DNA of 64,000 bases, taken from NCBI RefSeq assembly GCF_003171715.1, contig NZ_QGHL01000004.1:124001-188000 (forward strand), given 5' to 3'. The translations under genes were made by a program, and so were the position numbers. The stretch is from Novosphingobium meiothermophilum (lineage in GTDB: Bacteria > Pseudomonadota > Alphaproteobacteria > Sphingomonadales > Sphingomonadaceae). Below, in pieces: positions 34,176 to 44,052 of the stretch. Below the pieces are notes generated by a model. It ran no database searches. It had not been told where the DNA came from and saw only the letters and a program-made list of their open reading frames with translations. Each line of letters starts with the position of its first letter. Within the stretch, counting starts at the first letter, position 1.

Positions 34176-35864
34176 ATGCGCCTTTCCCGTTTTGCCGCCC
34201 CGCTGCTTGCCGCCACACTGATGACGGGCACCATGCCCCTCGCGCCGCTGCACGCAGAACCGGTGGACGCAAGCCAGCCCGTGACTCAGGCCGTGCCGCA
34301 AGGTGCACCGCGTCTGATCGTGGCTCTTGCGATCGACCAGTTCTCGTCCGATCTTTTCGCACAGTATCGCCAGCGCTTCACCGGGGGCATAGCGCGCCTT
34401 GCGCAGGGCGTGGTGTTCCCTGCCGGATACCAGAGCCATGCCGCAACCGAAACCTGCCCCGGCCATTCCACGATTCTCACTGGAAACCGGCCGGCGCACA
34501 CCGGCATCATCGCCAATTCGTGGATCGACCAGTCCGTCACGGTCGGCCCCAATGTGGTTTATTGCGCCGAGGATGTGAGCCAGCGAAGCGCCGCATCGCG
34601 CGATTATGTGGCATCGCCCGTGCACCTGCTCGTGCCGACACTGGGTGACTGGATGAAGCGCGCGAACCCTGCGGCGCGCAACGTTGCCGTTTCGGGCAAG
34701 GATCGCGGCGCGCTGATGATGGGCGGACACGACATCGATCAGGTTTACTGGTGGAAGGGCAAGGGCTTTGTCACGCTGGCCGGACGCGAACCCGGCGCCA
34801 GCGCGAAGGTCCAGAACGCCGAGATCACCAAAGTCCTCGACAAGGGCGCGCCGGCGCTTGCGCTTCCGGATGGCTGCCGCCGGGCGGACCGTCCGATCAG
34901 GGCGGGTGAACTGACCGTCGGCACGGGGCGCTTCGCGCTCAAGGCCGGGGATGGCAATGGCTTTCGCAATTCGCCGCGGCTTGACCGCGCCACGCTTGAT
35001 CTGGCGATGAAGCTGGTGGACGAGGAAAAGCTGGGCCGGGACGAAGTTCCCGATGTCCTGTCTGTGAGCCTTTCGGCCACGGACTATATCGGCCACGGCA
35101 CCGGCACCGAAGGCACGGAAATGTGCATCCAGATGGCGCAGCTCGATGCCGCGCTGGCCGATTTCTTCGCCGGTCTCGACAAGCGCGGGCTGGATTATGT
35201 GGTGATGCTCACCGCCGATCATGGCGGCTTCGACCTTCCCGAACGCCTGCAGGAACAGGCGCTCGATCGTGCCGCGCGGGTGACGCCGACCGTTTCTGCC
35301 GCCGCCCTTTCGGCAAAGCTGGCCGAACGCCACGGCCTTGCGGCCAGGGATCTGGTCCTGTCCGACGGGCCTTCAGGCGACTACTGGCTGCGCCGCGATC
35401 TGGCCCCTGGTATCAAGGGACGCCTGCTGACCGATGCCAAGGCCCTGCTCGAAGCCGATCCGCAAGTGGAGGTTGTCCTGACCGCAGCAGAAATCGCCGC
35501 CACGCCCATGCCAAAGGGATCTCCGGAGACATGGACCCTCGCCGAGCGCGCGCGCGCGTCCTACAACCCGCTGCATTCGGGCGATTTCGTCGTGTTTCTC
35601 AAGCGCGGCGTGGTGCCGATCCCCACACCGGCACCCGGTTATGTTGCAACCCACGGCAGCCCGTGGGACTATGACCGACGCGTGCCGATGCTGTTCTGGC
35701 GCAAGGGCATGACCGGTTTCGAACAGCCCAGCGCAGTGGAAACGGTGGACATTGCCCCCACGCTTGCGGCATTGATCGGTCTCAAGATCCCCCAAGGTGC
35801 ATTTGACGGGCGCTGCCTCGATCTGGATGCTGGCCCCGGCGACACGTGTGGAGCGATCAGGTGA
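34176..35864 (+). CDS. PhoK-like alkaline phosphatase (NPP superfamily)
   Basis: A 562-residue secreted phosphatase (signal MRLSRFAAPLLAATLMTGT...PLHA). The size and residues match the sphingomonad alkaline phosphatase PhoK. They are Asp in ALAIDQFSSD, a Thr nucleophile in HAATETCPGHST, Asn in GIIANSWID, Lys/Arg in SGKDRGA, Asp/His in ATDYIGHGTG, Asp/His in TADHGG, and a final His in THGSP. It should hydrolyse phosphomonoesters in the periplasm or outside the cell. The frame opens at ATG 34164, but the AGGAG only one base before it suggests GTG 34173 or ATG 34176. No clear Pho box was found upstream. Confidence 0.85.
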   Translation: MRLSRFAAPLLAATLMTGTMPLAPLHAEPVDASQPVTQAVPQGAPRLIVALAIDQFSSDLFAQYRQRFTGGIARLAQGVVFPAGYQSHAATETCPGHSTILTGNRPAHTGIIANSWIDQSVTVGPNVVYCAEDVSQRSAASRDYVASPVHLLVPTLGDWMKRANPAARNVAVSGKDRGALMMGGHDIDQVYWWKGKGFVTLAGREPGASAKVQNAEITKVLDKGAPALALPDGCRRADRPIRAGELTVGTGRFALKAGDGNGFRNSPRLDRATLDLAMKLVDEEKLGRDEVPDVLSVSLSATDYIGHGTGTEGTEMCIQMAQLDAALADFFAGLDKRGLDYVVMLTADHGGFDLPERLQEQALDRAARVTPTVSAAALSAKLAERHGLAARDLVLSDGPSGDYWLRRDLAPGIKGRLLTDAKALLEADPQVEVVLTAAEIAATPMPKGSPETWTLAERARASYNPLHSGDFVVFLKRGVVPIPTPAPGYVATHGSPWDYDRRVPMLFWRKGMTGFEQPSAVETVDIAPTLAALIGLKIPQGAFDGRCLDLDAGPGDTCGAIR

Positions 35865-37096
35865 ACGAATCAGGACAAGGTGCAGATCAGGCAGAGGTGG
35901 TGATCCTCGGCGGGGGCCTCGTCGGGATGACGCTGGCCATCGGCCTCGCCAGAGCCGGGATCACCAGCCACGTGGTCGACAATTCCGATCCCGCCGCACA
36001 GACCGCCGAAGGTTTCGACGGGCGGGCATCGGCCATCTCCACGGCAAGCTGGAACCTCTACACCAACCTCGGCATGGCCGACGAACTGGCCGACAAGGGC
36101 TGTCCGATCGACGCGATTGCCGTGACCGATGGCATGAAGCCGGGGCGGATCGATTTCCGGCCAGCGGAAGGCGAAGGCTCGCTTGGCCGCATGTATGCCA
36201 ACCGCGATCTGCGCATTGCCATGTATGCCGCCGCCGCGCGCGAAGAGGCCATACGCTTCCATCCTAACAGCCACGTCGTCGCGCGTGAGCGCGGCAAGCA
36301 CGGCGTTTCTGTCACGCTGCGCGATGGCCGCGTGCTCAAGGGTCGGCTGCTGGTGGCCGCTGAAGGCCGCAAGTCTCCCACGCGCGATGAGGCCGGTTTC
36401 ACCCCGGCAAAGTGGGAATATGGCCACCGCGCCATCATCACCGGCCTGCGCCATGAAAAGCCGCATGAGAACGTGGCGTGGGAAGTCTTCTATCCGGCAG
36501 GCCCGTTCGCGCTGCTGCCCCTGCTTGACGATGCCGATGGCGGGCATCGTTCGGCGCTGGTCTGGACCGTGGCCGAAAAGGATGCCGCCGCTGTTCTTGC
36601 GATGCCCGATGCCATGTTCCTTGGCGAAGTGGCGCGCCGGATGCACGGCATCTTCGGCAGGATCGAACTCAACAGCCCGCGTTCGTCCTATCCGCTCAAC
36701 TTCCATCACACCGTGCGCGTGGTGGAAGACCGGCTGGCGCTGGTGGGGGATGCCGCCCACGGAATGCACCCCATTGCAGGGCAGGGCCTGAACCTTGGCC
36801 TGCGCGATGTGGCCGCGCTCGTCGAAGTGCTGGCCGATGGCGTGCGGCTTGGCATGGACGTGGGCGATGCCCAGCTTCTTGCCCGCTACGAACGCTGGCG
36901 CGCCGTCGATACCTTCATGGTTGCCACCGCCACCGATGTGCTGACGCGCCTGTTCGGCATTCCTGGCAAGCTGCCTTCGGCGGTGCGCCGCCTCGGCATG
37001 GCCGGGGTGCAGCGCTTCTCCCCGCTGAAACGCTGGTTCATGGACGAAGCGCGCGGAATGAGCGGCAACCTGCCCAGGCTGCTGCGCGCAGCCTGA
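35861..37096 (+). CDS. UbiH/UbiF-family FAD-dependent hydroxylase
   Basis: A 411-residue flavoprotein monooxygenase of ubiquinone biosynthesis type. It has a dinucleotide-binding GGGLVGMTLAIGLARAG, a mid-chain DG motif in RLLVAAEGRKSPTRD, and the FAD/ribityl motif LALVGDAAHGMHPIAGQGLNLGLRD. It probably hydroxylates the quinone ring; which position cannot be told. GTG 35861 overlaps the phosphatase stop by four bases (GTGA) and has GGAG eight bases upstream, so translation is probably coupled. GTG 35846 is an alternative. Confidence 0.9.
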   Translation: MNESGQGADQAEVVILGGGLVGMTLAIGLARAGITSHVVDNSDPAAQTAEGFDGRASAISTASWNLYTNLGMADELADKGCPIDAIAVTDGMKPGRIDFRPAEGEGSLGRMYANRDLRIAMYAAAAREEAIRFHPNSHVVARERGKHGVSVTLRDGRVLKGRLLVAAEGRKSPTRDEAGFTPAKWEYGHRAIITGLRHEKPHENVAWEVFYPAGPFALLPLLDDADGGHRSALVWTVAEKDAAAVLAMPDAMFLGEVARRMHGIFGRIELNSPRSSYPLNFHHTVRVVEDRLALVGDAAHGMHPIAGQGLNLGLRDVAALVEVLADGVRLGMDVGDAQLLARYERWRAVDTFMVATATDVLTRLFGIPGKLPSAVRRLGMAGVQRFSPLKRWFMDEARGMSGNLPRLLRAA

Positions 37097-37108
37097 AGCA
37101 GGAGAACC

Positions 37109-39394
37109 TCAGAACCGGTTGTCGCGCGGGAAACCGTTGGGCGGCAGGCGCCCGGCCGCACCGCGCGCCACCTTCCACGGCAGCAAGTCCTTCTCCACTC
37201 GCGTGCGTCCGCTCTCGCCGCCCATGGCCCATGACAGGCCATCTTCAAGCCGCAGCGTGGTGGCGTCCGAAAGCTCGCCATCCTTGTAGCGCTGCAAGGT
37301 CACGCCTTGCCCCTTGGCGAGGATCGGCACTTCAGAGAGCGCGAAGATGACCAGTTTGCGGTTCTCGCCGATCACGGCCACGTGGTCGTGTTCGGGGGCA
37401 ATCTCGCGCACCACCACCAGTCTTACCCCCGGCTTGGTCGAAACAACGCCGCGCCCCTTTCGGGTTTCGGCAAGCAGTTCGTCCATCTCCGCGGCAAATC
37501 CGCGCCCGGTATTGGCTGCCAGCAGCAATTGTCCCTTGGGCTTGTAAACGGTCACGCCCACGATCTGCGCTTCGGGATCGATGTCCACCATGGTGCGGAT
37601 CGGCTCGCCAAAGCCGCGCGCGCCCGGCAGTTTATCGGCGCCCAGCGTGTAGAAGCGGCCGTTGTCCACCGCCACCAGCAGCTTGTCGGTGGTCTGGCAG
37701 TGGAGGGCAAAGGCCGGACCATCGCCTTCCTTGAACTTGAAATCTCCATCAAGGGGGACATGCCCCTTTGCCGCCCTTATCCAGCCGCGCGCCGAAAGGA
37801 TCACCGTGACCGGCTCTTTCTCGATCATCGCGTCCATGCTGAACTCGCGCAGCGGCGCGGCTTCGGCAATGGTCGTGCGGCGTCGGCCCAGCGGGGTGTC
37901 CTCGGCATAGTCCTTGCGCAGGGCCGCCAGATCGCGCTTCAACCGGGTGCGCTGGCGAGCCGGGCTGTCGAGCAGCTTCTGCAACTCGTCCTGCTCGGCC
38001 AGAAGATCATCGCGCTCGCGGCGCAGTTCCATCTCCTCCAGCTTGCGCAGGCTCCGCAGCCGCATGTTGAGAATGGCTTCGGCCTGCCGGTCGGTCAGCG
38101 CGAACTCGGCCATCATCACCGGCTTGGGTTCATCCTCGGTGCGGATGATCTCGATGATCCGGTCAAGGTTGAGATAGGCAATGATATAGCCTTCAAGCAG
38201 TTCCAGCCGCGCGGCGATCTTGTCGAGCCGATGCCGCGAACGGCGCAGCAGGATGTCGATCTGCGAGATAACCCATTCCTGTAGCACCAGCTTCAGCCCC
38301 AGCACGCCCGGCGTGCGCCGCGAATCGAGCACATTGAGGTTGAGACCGAAGCGCGTCTCAAGGTCGGTCAGCCGGTAGAGCGATTCCTTCAGCAGTTCGG
38401 GATCGACGTTGCGGCTCTTGGGCACGAGCACCAGCCGGATCTGCTCATCGCTTTCATCGCGCACGTCTTCGAGGATCGGCAGCTTCTTGTCGGCGATAAG
38501 CTGGGCGATCTGTTCGATCAGCTTGCTCTTCTGCACCATGTAGGGGATTTCGGAGACGACAAGCTGCCACTGCCCGCCACCCAGCTTCTCGATCCCCGTC
38601 TCTTCCCAGTTGCCCGCCGCGTCGCGGCCGGTGGAAAAGCGGGCGCGGACCCGGATCGAACCCTTGCCGCTCTCATAGGCTGCGGAAATCACCGCCGGAC
38701 TGTCGACAATCAGGCCGCCGGTCGGCAGGTCAGGCCCGTGGAACACGTCCATCAACTGGCTGTGCTCGGCATGGGGATTGTCGATCAGCAGCAGCGCGGC
38801 ATCAATGATCTCGGCCACGTTGTGGCTGGGAATGTTGGTGGCCATGCCAACCGCGATCCCGCTGGAACCATTCGCCAGCAGGTTGGGGAACAGGCCGGGA
38901 AAGATTTCCGGCTCTTCGTCCTCGCCGTTGTAGGTCGGCACGAAGTTGACCGTGCCTTCGTCCAGCCCTGCCATGAGCTGCATGGCAGTGCGGGTCAGCC
39001 GCGCTTCGGTATAGCGATAGGCTGCGGCATTATCGCCATCCACGTTGCCGAAGTTGCCCTGCCCTTCGACCAGCGGGTAACGCAGCGACCAGTCCTGCGC
39101 GAGGCGCACCATCGCATCATAGACCGACGCATCGCCATGCGGGTGATACTTGCCGATGACATCGCCCACCACGCGCGCCGATTTCTTGAAGGCGTCGTTG
39201 GGGTTCAGCTTCAACTGCCGCATTGCCCACAGCAGCCGCCTGTGCACCGGCTTTAGGCCATCGCGCAGGTCCGGCAGCGAACGCGCGGTGATTGTCGACA
39301 ACGCATAGACGAGGTAGCGCTCCGACAGCGCGGAATCGAACGGGGCATCGACGATTGCGTCAAACGGATCGGGTTCTGTCGTTTCGGTCGCCAT
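37109..39394 (-). CDS. parC: DNA topoisomerase IV subunit A
   Basis: A 761-residue ParC, shorter than GyrA and without a QRRGGKG GyrA-box. The catalytic Tyr is Y128 in [12 protein letters not shown], within [11 protein letters not shown], which is the ParC form. The [15 protein letters not shown] helix contains Ala89 where quinolone-sensitive E. coli ParC has Ser80, and Asp93 at the Glu84 position. The C-terminal beta-pinwheel shows repeated blades ([26 protein letters not shown]). It decatenates daughter chromosomes with ParE. Confidence 0.97.
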   Translation of the reverse strand: MATETTEPDPFDAIVDAPFDSALSERYLVYALSTITARSLPDLRDGLKPVHRRLLWAMRQLKLNPNDAFKKSARVVGDVIGKYHPHGDASVYDAMVRLAQDWSLRYPLVEGQGNFGNVDGDNAAAYRYTEARLTRTAMQLMAGLDEGTVNFVPTYNGEDEEPEIFPGLFPNLLANGSSGIAVGMATNIPSHNVAEIIDAALLLIDNPHAEHSQLMDVFHGPDLPTGGLIVDSPAVISAAYESGKGSIRVRARFSTGRDAAGNWEETGIEKLGGGQWQLVVSEIPYMVQKSKLIEQIAQLIADKKLPILEDVRDESDEQIRLVLVPKSRNVDPELLKESLYRLTDLETRFGLNLNVLDSRRTPGVLGLKLVLQEWVISQIDILLRRSRHRLDKIAARLELLEGYIIAYLNLDRIIEIIRTEDEPKPVMMAEFALTDRQAEAILNMRLRSLRKLEEMELRRERDDLLAEQDELQKLLDSPARQRTRLKRDLAALRKDYAEDTPLGRRRTTIAEAAPLREFSMDAMIEKEPVTVILSARGWIRAAKGHVPLDGDFKFKEGDGPAFALHCQTTDKLLVAVDNGRFYTLGADKLPGARGFGEPIRTMVDIDPEAQIVGVTVYKPKGQLLLAANTGRGFAAEMDELLAETRKGRGVVSTKPGVRLVVVREIAPEHDHVAVIGENRKLVIFALSEVPILAKGQGVTLQRYKDGELSDATTLRLEDGLSWAMGGESGRTRVEKDLLPWKVARGAAGRLPPNGFPRDNRF

Positions 39395-39477
39395 GGCACC
39401 AGCGTGCTAGCAACCCCGCCAGCATAACGAAAGCCGCCGATGGCCTGCATCCCCGGCAATCTGCGCGCATCATCCCT

Positions 39478-40635
39478 TCAGCCATAGACCTCGGCATAGA
39501 GCTGCTCGATTTCGGCCGCAGCGGGCACGCGCGGATTGTTGGCGGGCGATCCCGATGCAATGGCCTGCCGCGCCATTTCCGGCACGGCGGCAAACCAGCG
39601 CTCTCGGTCTATTCCGTGGCTGCGCGGCGTGGGCACGGCAAGATCACGGTTCAGCGCGGCCAGTTCATCAAGCAGGCGCGCCACCGCGGCCTTATCGCCC
39701 TCGCCTTCTGCCGCAACGCCCATGGCGCGGGCGCAATCGGCATAGCGCGCAAGCGCCGCAGGCGCGGAAAAAGCGGTGATAGCGGGCAAAAGCATGGCAT
39801 TGGAAAGGCCGTGCGGCACATGGAAGAAGGCCCCCACCGGGCGGCTCATGCCGTGGACCAGCGCCACGCTGGCATTGGAAAAGGCGATGCCGGCATGGTG
39901 CGCACCCACCATCATGGCCTCGCGCGCATGGCGGTTCGCCGGTTCGGCACATGCGGTGCGGATATTGGTCGCAATCAGCTTCATCGCTGAAATCGCCATG
40001 GCATCGGAGAAGGGATTGGCCTTCACCGAAACATAGGCCTCGATCGCATGGGTCAGGGAATCTATGCCCGTATCGGCCGTCAGCCGCGCGGGCTTGGCCA
40101 TGGTCAGTTCGAAATCGACGATCGCAATGGTGGGCAGGAAGGCAAGCCCTGCGCACAGCATCTTCTCGCTGGTAGCCTCGTCGGTGATGATGGTGAAGCG
40201 CGTCGCCTCCGATCCCGTGCCCGCCGTGGTCGGCACGGCGATGATTGGCAGGCCCGGCGCGTCAGTGAGGGCGGGCGCCTTCATCGTCTGGACTGGCCGC
40301 ACGTCAAGCGCGAGCGCGGCAATGGCCTTGGCGGTGTCCATCGGGCTGCCGCCGCCAAAGCCGATCACGCAATCGCTGCCGCTCCAGCACAGGGCCTCCA
40401 GCGCCTGCTCCACCACTGCCACGGTGGGATCGGGCACGGTATCGGCAAAGACGGTGATCGTCATTCCCGCCTCGGCAAGCGGCCCGGTCATGCGGTCAAT
40501 CATGCCGGAATCGGCCAGGAAGCGGTCCGTCACCACAAACGGGCGCGAAAGCCCGCACTGGGCCATGGCTTGCGGCAATTCGGCCAGTGTTCCGCCGCCA
40601 ACCCGGATGATGCGGGGAAGATTGATCGTTGCCAT
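39478..40635 (-). CDS. Iron-containing alcohol dehydrogenase
   Basis: A 385-residue type III alcohol dehydrogenase. The NAD-binding GFGGGSPMDTAKAIA and PTTAGTGSEATRFTIITDE are typical. Metal ligands are in ADTGIDSLTHAIEAYVS (Asp, His) and VHGMSRPVGAFFHVPHG (two His). A strong AGGAGAGG precedes ATG 40635. The substrate is unknown; some relatives reduce aldehydes and 1,3-diols or oxidise hydroxy acids. A 24-bp inverted repeat lies just upstream. Confidence 0.92.
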   Translation of the reverse strand: MATINLPRIIRVGGGTLAELPQAMAQCGLSRPFVVTDRFLADSGMIDRMTGPLAEAGMTITVFADTVPDPTVAVVEQALEALCWSGSDCVIGFGGGSPMDTAKAIAALALDVRPVQTMKAPALTDAPGLPIIAVPTTAGTGSEATRFTIITDEATSEKMLCAGLAFLPTIAIVDFELTMAKPARLTADTGIDSLTHAIEAYVSVKANPFSDAMAISAMKLIATNIRTACAEPANRHAREAMMVGAHHAGIAFSNASVALVHGMSRPVGAFFHVPHGLSNAMLLPAITAFSAPAALARYADCARAMGVAAEGEGDKAAVARLLDELAALNRDLAVPTPRSHGIDRERWFAAVPEMARQAIASGSPANNPRVPAAAEIEQLYAEVYG

Positions 40636-40650
40636 GGCTTGCCTCTCCTC

Positions 40651-40674
40651 TTGCGGTGGAAACTCTCACCGCAA
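40651..40674. promoter_or_regulatory. Perfect 8-bp inverted repeat upstream of Fe-alcohol dehydrogenase
   Basis: TTGCGGTG (40651-40658), eight bases, CACCGCAA (40667-40674). It lies 15 bp upstream of the dehydrogenase ATG and 47 bp after the ferredoxin stop. No T-run follows on either side, so an operator is more likely than a terminator. Confidence 0.5.
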
Positions 40675-40721
40675 CGGCCCCCTTTCGCAACCCTGCAAAG
40701 ATGCAGGCCCGCGAAGAACGC

Positions 40722-41054
40722 TCAGAGGTTCTGCATGTCGTAGGCTTCGGCCGGGACATGCACCACAAGGCCGTCCAGCGCCTCGGTCAGTTCGATCTGG
40801 CAGGACAGGCGGCTGGTGCGCGTGACTCCGGCGGCAAGGTCGAGCATGTCTTCCTCGTCATCGACGGCGCCGGGCAGACGCTCGAACCATTCCGGCGCCA
40901 CGATAACGTGGCAGGTAGAGCACGCCATCTGGCCTTCGCAGGTGCCTTCAAGCGGCATTCCCGCAATCTGGCCCACTTCCAGCAGCCGCTGCCCCGGCTC
41001 ACCGCTTGCGGAAATCTTCTCGCCCTTGGCGGTGATGAAGGTGACGCTGACCAT
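40722..41054 (-). CDS. 2Fe-2S ferredoxin
   Basis: A 110-residue plant/adrenodoxin-type ferredoxin. The cluster ligands are in GTCEGQMACSTCHVIV (C-x5-C-x2-C) and a fourth Cys is in SRLSCQIELTE. The C-terminal LDGLVVHVPAEAYD is typical of Isc-type Fdx. It donates electrons in Fe-S assembly or to monooxygenases. ATG 41054 is preferred; TTG 41060 would overlap the upstream cysteine desulfurase stop. It is the last gene after two cysteine desulfurase genes on the same strand. Confidence 0.93.
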   Translation of the reverse strand: MVSVTFITAKGEKISASGEPGQRLLEVGQIAGMPLEGTCEGQMACSTCHVIVAPEWFERLPGAVDDEEDMLDLAAGVTRTSRLSCQIELTEALDGLVVHVPAEAYDMQNL

Positions 41055-41056
41055 CC

Positions 41057-42139
41057 TCAAATGACTCCCTGCGCGCGCGCCGCAGCGTTGATCGCTGCCG
41101 CGGCCTGTTCCAGTTCATCATCCCCCGTATAGCGTCCGAAACCGATGCGGATCGCGCTTTTGCTATCCCTGTCGGAAAGTCCGATGGCGCGCAAGACATG
41201 GCTTGGCCTGCCGGAGCCGCTGGCGCAGGCCGACCCGGCAGAAAATGCCACACTGCGGCATTCCGACAACACCCGCGCCACATCCAGCCCCGGCAGGCGA
41301 AGATTCATGTTGCCGCGCCAGCGCGCCGTCTCGCTGCCGTTGAGCGTCCAGCCCGCAAAGAGCTGGCGCGCCTTGTGCCACAGGCTTTCCACATGCTGCC
41401 GATCCGTTTCCCACAGCCTTGTGCACAGCGCTGCGGCCGCACCGAAGCCCGCGCAAAGCGCGGGCGAAAGCGTTCCCGAACGCAAGCCCCCTTCCTGTCC
41501 GCCTCCGTGGATCAGCGCGTCGAGCTTCACCCCCTCGCGCACCCACAGCGCGCCTATGCCCTTGGGTCCGTAAAGCTTGTGCGCCGACAGGGCGATGAAA
41601 TCGGCGCCGTCTGGCGCAGCAAGCTTGCCCGCCCCCTGCACCGCATCGCACGCGAACAACGCCCCCATGGCCTTCGCGCGTGCCGCCAGCGCCGAAACCG
41701 GCTGCACCGTGCCGATCTCGTTGTTGACCTGCATCACCGCGACAAGCCCCGTTCCATCAGGGATCGCGACATCAGGGCAAACCAGCCCTTCGCCATTGAC
41801 CGGCAGCACCGCCACTGCCGGATCGATGAAGCGCGCTGTATCCAGCACGGCGGCATGTTCGATGGCCGAAACCGCAAGCCTGCGGCGTCCCGAACCGATC
41901 AGCGCCAGATTGATTGCCTCGGTCGCGCCTGAGGTAAAGACCACGCGCCCGCCCGGCGGCAGCAGCGCCGCCACCTGCTCGCGCGCCACTTCGACAGCAG
42001 CGGCGGCTGCCCGGCCATAACGGTGCGGGCTGTGCGGATTGGCAAACCCTGCGGCTTCCGGTCCGCAAAGCCACGGCAGCATGGCCTCTCGCGCTTCAGG
42101 GGCAAGCGGCGTGGTCGCCTGATAATCGAGGTAGATCAC
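41057..42139 (-). CDS. Cysteine desulfurase (NifS/IscS-like), second copy
   Basis: A 360-residue class V aminotransferase-fold enzyme. The N-terminus is YLDYQATTPLAPEAREAMLP, the PLP lysine is in LSAHKLYGPKGIGAL, and the catalytic Cys is in FSAGSACASGSGRPSHVL. It releases sulfur from L-cysteine as a persulfide for Fe-S clusters or thiolation. It overlaps the upstream desulfurase gene by four bases and abuts the ferredoxin gene, so the three form a tight operon. No IscU/SufBCD scaffold is seen in this window. Confidence 0.93.
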   Translation of the reverse strand: MIYLDYQATTPLAPEAREAMLPWLCGPEAAGFANPHSPHRYGRAAAAAVEVAREQVAALLPPGGRVVFTSGATEAINLALIGSGRRRLAVSAIEHAAVLDTARFIDPAVAVLPVNGEGLVCPDVAIPDGTGLVAVMQVNNEIGTVQPVSALAARAKAMGALFACDAVQGAGKLAAPDGADFIALSAHKLYGPKGIGALWVREGVKLDALIHGGGQEGGLRSGTLSPALCAGFGAAAALCTRLWETDRQHVESLWHKARQLFAGWTLNGSETARWRGNMNLRLPGLDVARVLSECRSVAFSAGSACASGSGRPSHVLRAIGLSDRDSKSAIRIGFGRYTGDDELEQAAAAINAAARAQGVI

Positions 42140-43206
42140 CCGCGGATCTCCTTCCAGACCTCGACGAACCGGGCGATTTCGGCATCGGTCGTCTCACGCC
42201 CGATGGACACGCGGATCACTTCGCCGGGGTGGGGATAACCCATCGCCGTCAGCACGTGGCTGGGCTTGAGCGATCCCGAAGAGCAGGCGCTGCCGGCCGA
42301 AACGGCGATGCCTGCCCCGTCGAAACGGATGAGCTGCGCCGCACTTGATCTGCCCGGCATCCGGTAGGCCGCGATCGTGGGGCTGCGCGGCGATGCGGCC
42401 GCCACGAGTTCCGCGCCGCAATCCACAAGGGCCTGCGTCAAACCATCGCGCAAATGCGATGCCCGCTTCATCCATGCGTTTCCGGCTTCCAGTGCGGCCA
42501 CCATGCCCAGAACCAGCGGCAAAGCTTCGGTCCCGCCGCGATAGCCCCGCTCCTGACCGCCGCCTGGGGCGAGCAAGGCATAATCGCGCACCAGCAAGGC
42601 ACCCACGCCCACCGGTCCGCCAAACTTGTGCGCCGCCAGGACCACCATGTCGGCATCGGGCAGGCCGATTTTTCCCGCGCCCTGCGCCGCATCGCACAGC
42701 ACAATCCCGCCTGCCGCGCGTGCGATGGCGGCAACCTCCGCGATGTCCTGCACCACGCCGGTTTCACTGTTGACCTGCTGGACAACCACCAGCGCCGGTC
42801 CGCCCTTGTCCAGACGATCAGTCAGATCGGCCGTATCAATCAGCCCGCCCTGTCCCACCGGCAAGCGCGGCGCATCGCCGGCCACGCGCAAGGCCGCATC
42901 GTGCTCAACCGCCGAAGCCAGCACCTGTGCAACCTTCGCCCTGCCGATGGCCAGCGCCAGCGCCTCGCTTGCTCCGCTGGTGAAGATCACCTCTCCCTGC
43001 CAGCCCAGCAGGGCCTTGATGCGCGCCCTTGCCGTTTCGAGCGCGCTGCGCGCCGCACGGCCCGGAGCATGGGGGCTGGAAGGGTTTGCCCACAGACACC
43101 AGCCCTCCTGCATCGCCACCATCGCCTGAGGCAAAAGGGGCGTTGTCGCGGCATGATCGAGATAGACGGGATGTGATGGCAAGGGGCTGGTCCGGTTTGT
43201 CTGCAA
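42136..43206 (-). CDS. Cysteine desulfurase family protein, first copy
   Basis: A 356-residue paralogue of the downstream gene. Motifs are PVYLDHAATTPLLPQAMVAM, the PLP lysine in LAAHKFGGPVGVGALL and the catalytic Cys in VSAGSACSSGSLKPSHVL. Both active-site residues are intact, so it should be functional. The start is uncertain: TTG 43206 opens the frame and TTG 43182 (before PSHPVYLDHAATT) is closer to family norms; no ATG is available. It is divergent from the hydrolase at 43308. Confidence 0.9.
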   Translation of the reverse strand: MQTNRTSPLPSHPVYLDHAATTPLLPQAMVAMQEGWCLWANPSSPHAPGRAARSALETARARIKALLGWQGEVIFTSGASEALALAIGRAKVAQVLASAVEHDAALRVAGDAPRLPVGQGGLIDTADLTDRLDKGGPALVVVQQVNSETGVVQDIAEVAAIARAAGGIVLCDAAQGAGKIGLPDADMVVLAAHKFGGPVGVGALLVRDYALLAPGGGQERGYRGGTEALPLVLGMVAALEAGNAWMKRASHLRDGLTQALVDCGAELVAAASPRSPTIAAYRMPGRSSAAQLIRFDGAGIAVSAGSACSSGSLKPSHVLTAMGYPHPGEVIRVSIGRETTDAEIARFVEVWKEIRG

Positions 43207-43307
43207 AGATTGCTTTCGCGCGGCTCGTTTCTATATAGCGTGCACGAAATTCCCAAGCCCCGGCAGCCCTTGCCGTGCGGCCAGCACACAGGATAACCGG
43301 ACAGGCA

Positions 43308-43964
43308 ATGCCCGCAGTCATCTTTCCCGGCCCCGAAGGCCGCCTCGAAGGCCGTTTCCAGCCCGCCACCCGCCCGCGCGCGCCGGTCGCCATGATCCTG
43401 CACCCGCACCCGCAGGCCGGGGGCACGATGAACGATCGCATCACGCAGGCCCTTTACAAGACATTCGTCGCCCGCGGCTTTGCCACCCTGCGCTTCAACT
43501 TCCGCGGGGTTGGCCGCAGCCAGGGTTCGTTCGACAACGGCATCGGCGAGCTTTCGGATGCCGCCGCCGCGCTCGACTGGGTTCAGTCGATCCACCCGGA
43601 AGCCAGCACCACCTGGATTGCAGGCTATTCGTTCGGCGCGCTCATCGGGATGCAGCTCCTGATGCGACGCCCCGAAATCCGTGGTTTCATCTCGGTCTCG
43701 CCGCCTGCCAACATGTATGATTTCAGCTTCCTTGCCCCCTGCCCCGCATCCGGCATCATCGTGCAGGGCGCAGCCGATACGGTGGTCACGCCCAATTCGG
43801 TGCAGAAGCTGGTCGACAAGCTGCGCACCCAGAAGCACATCACCATCCACCACGATGAAGTGCCCCGCGCCAACCACTTCTTCGAGAACGAACTCGATGA
43901 TCTGATGCGCTCGGTCGACAATTACCTCGACATGCGCCTTTCGCCGGATTGCCCGATCCGCTGA
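43308..43964 (+). CDS. Alpha/beta hydrolase (COG2945-like)
   Basis: A 218-residue serine hydrolase of the small COG2945-type family. The segment AMILHPHPQAGGTMNDRITQALYKTFVARGFATLRFNFRGVGRSQG is diagnostic. The nucleophile is in AGYSFGALIG, a later Asp is in GAADTVVTPNSV and a His in RANHFFEN. ATG 43308 gives the family N-terminus MPAVIFPGPEGRLEGRF. Divergent from the cysteine desulfurase operon. Substrate unknown. Confidence 0.88.
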   Translation: MPAVIFPGPEGRLEGRFQPATRPRAPVAMILHPHPQAGGTMNDRITQALYKTFVARGFATLRFNFRGVGRSQGSFDNGIGELSDAAAALDWVQSIHPEASTTWIAGYSFGALIGMQLLMRRPEIRGFISVSPPANMYDFSFLAPCPASGIIVQGAADTVVTPNSVQKLVDKLRTQKHITIHHDEVPRANHFFENELDDLMRSVDNYLDMRLSPDCPIR

Positions 43965-44052
43965 TCGGGGCACCATGCGGCAAGACAGCTTGTCTTGCCG
44001 CGCCAGCACATTAGGCTCGCGGTCATTGCCCACGAAGGAGCACCGCGATCCC

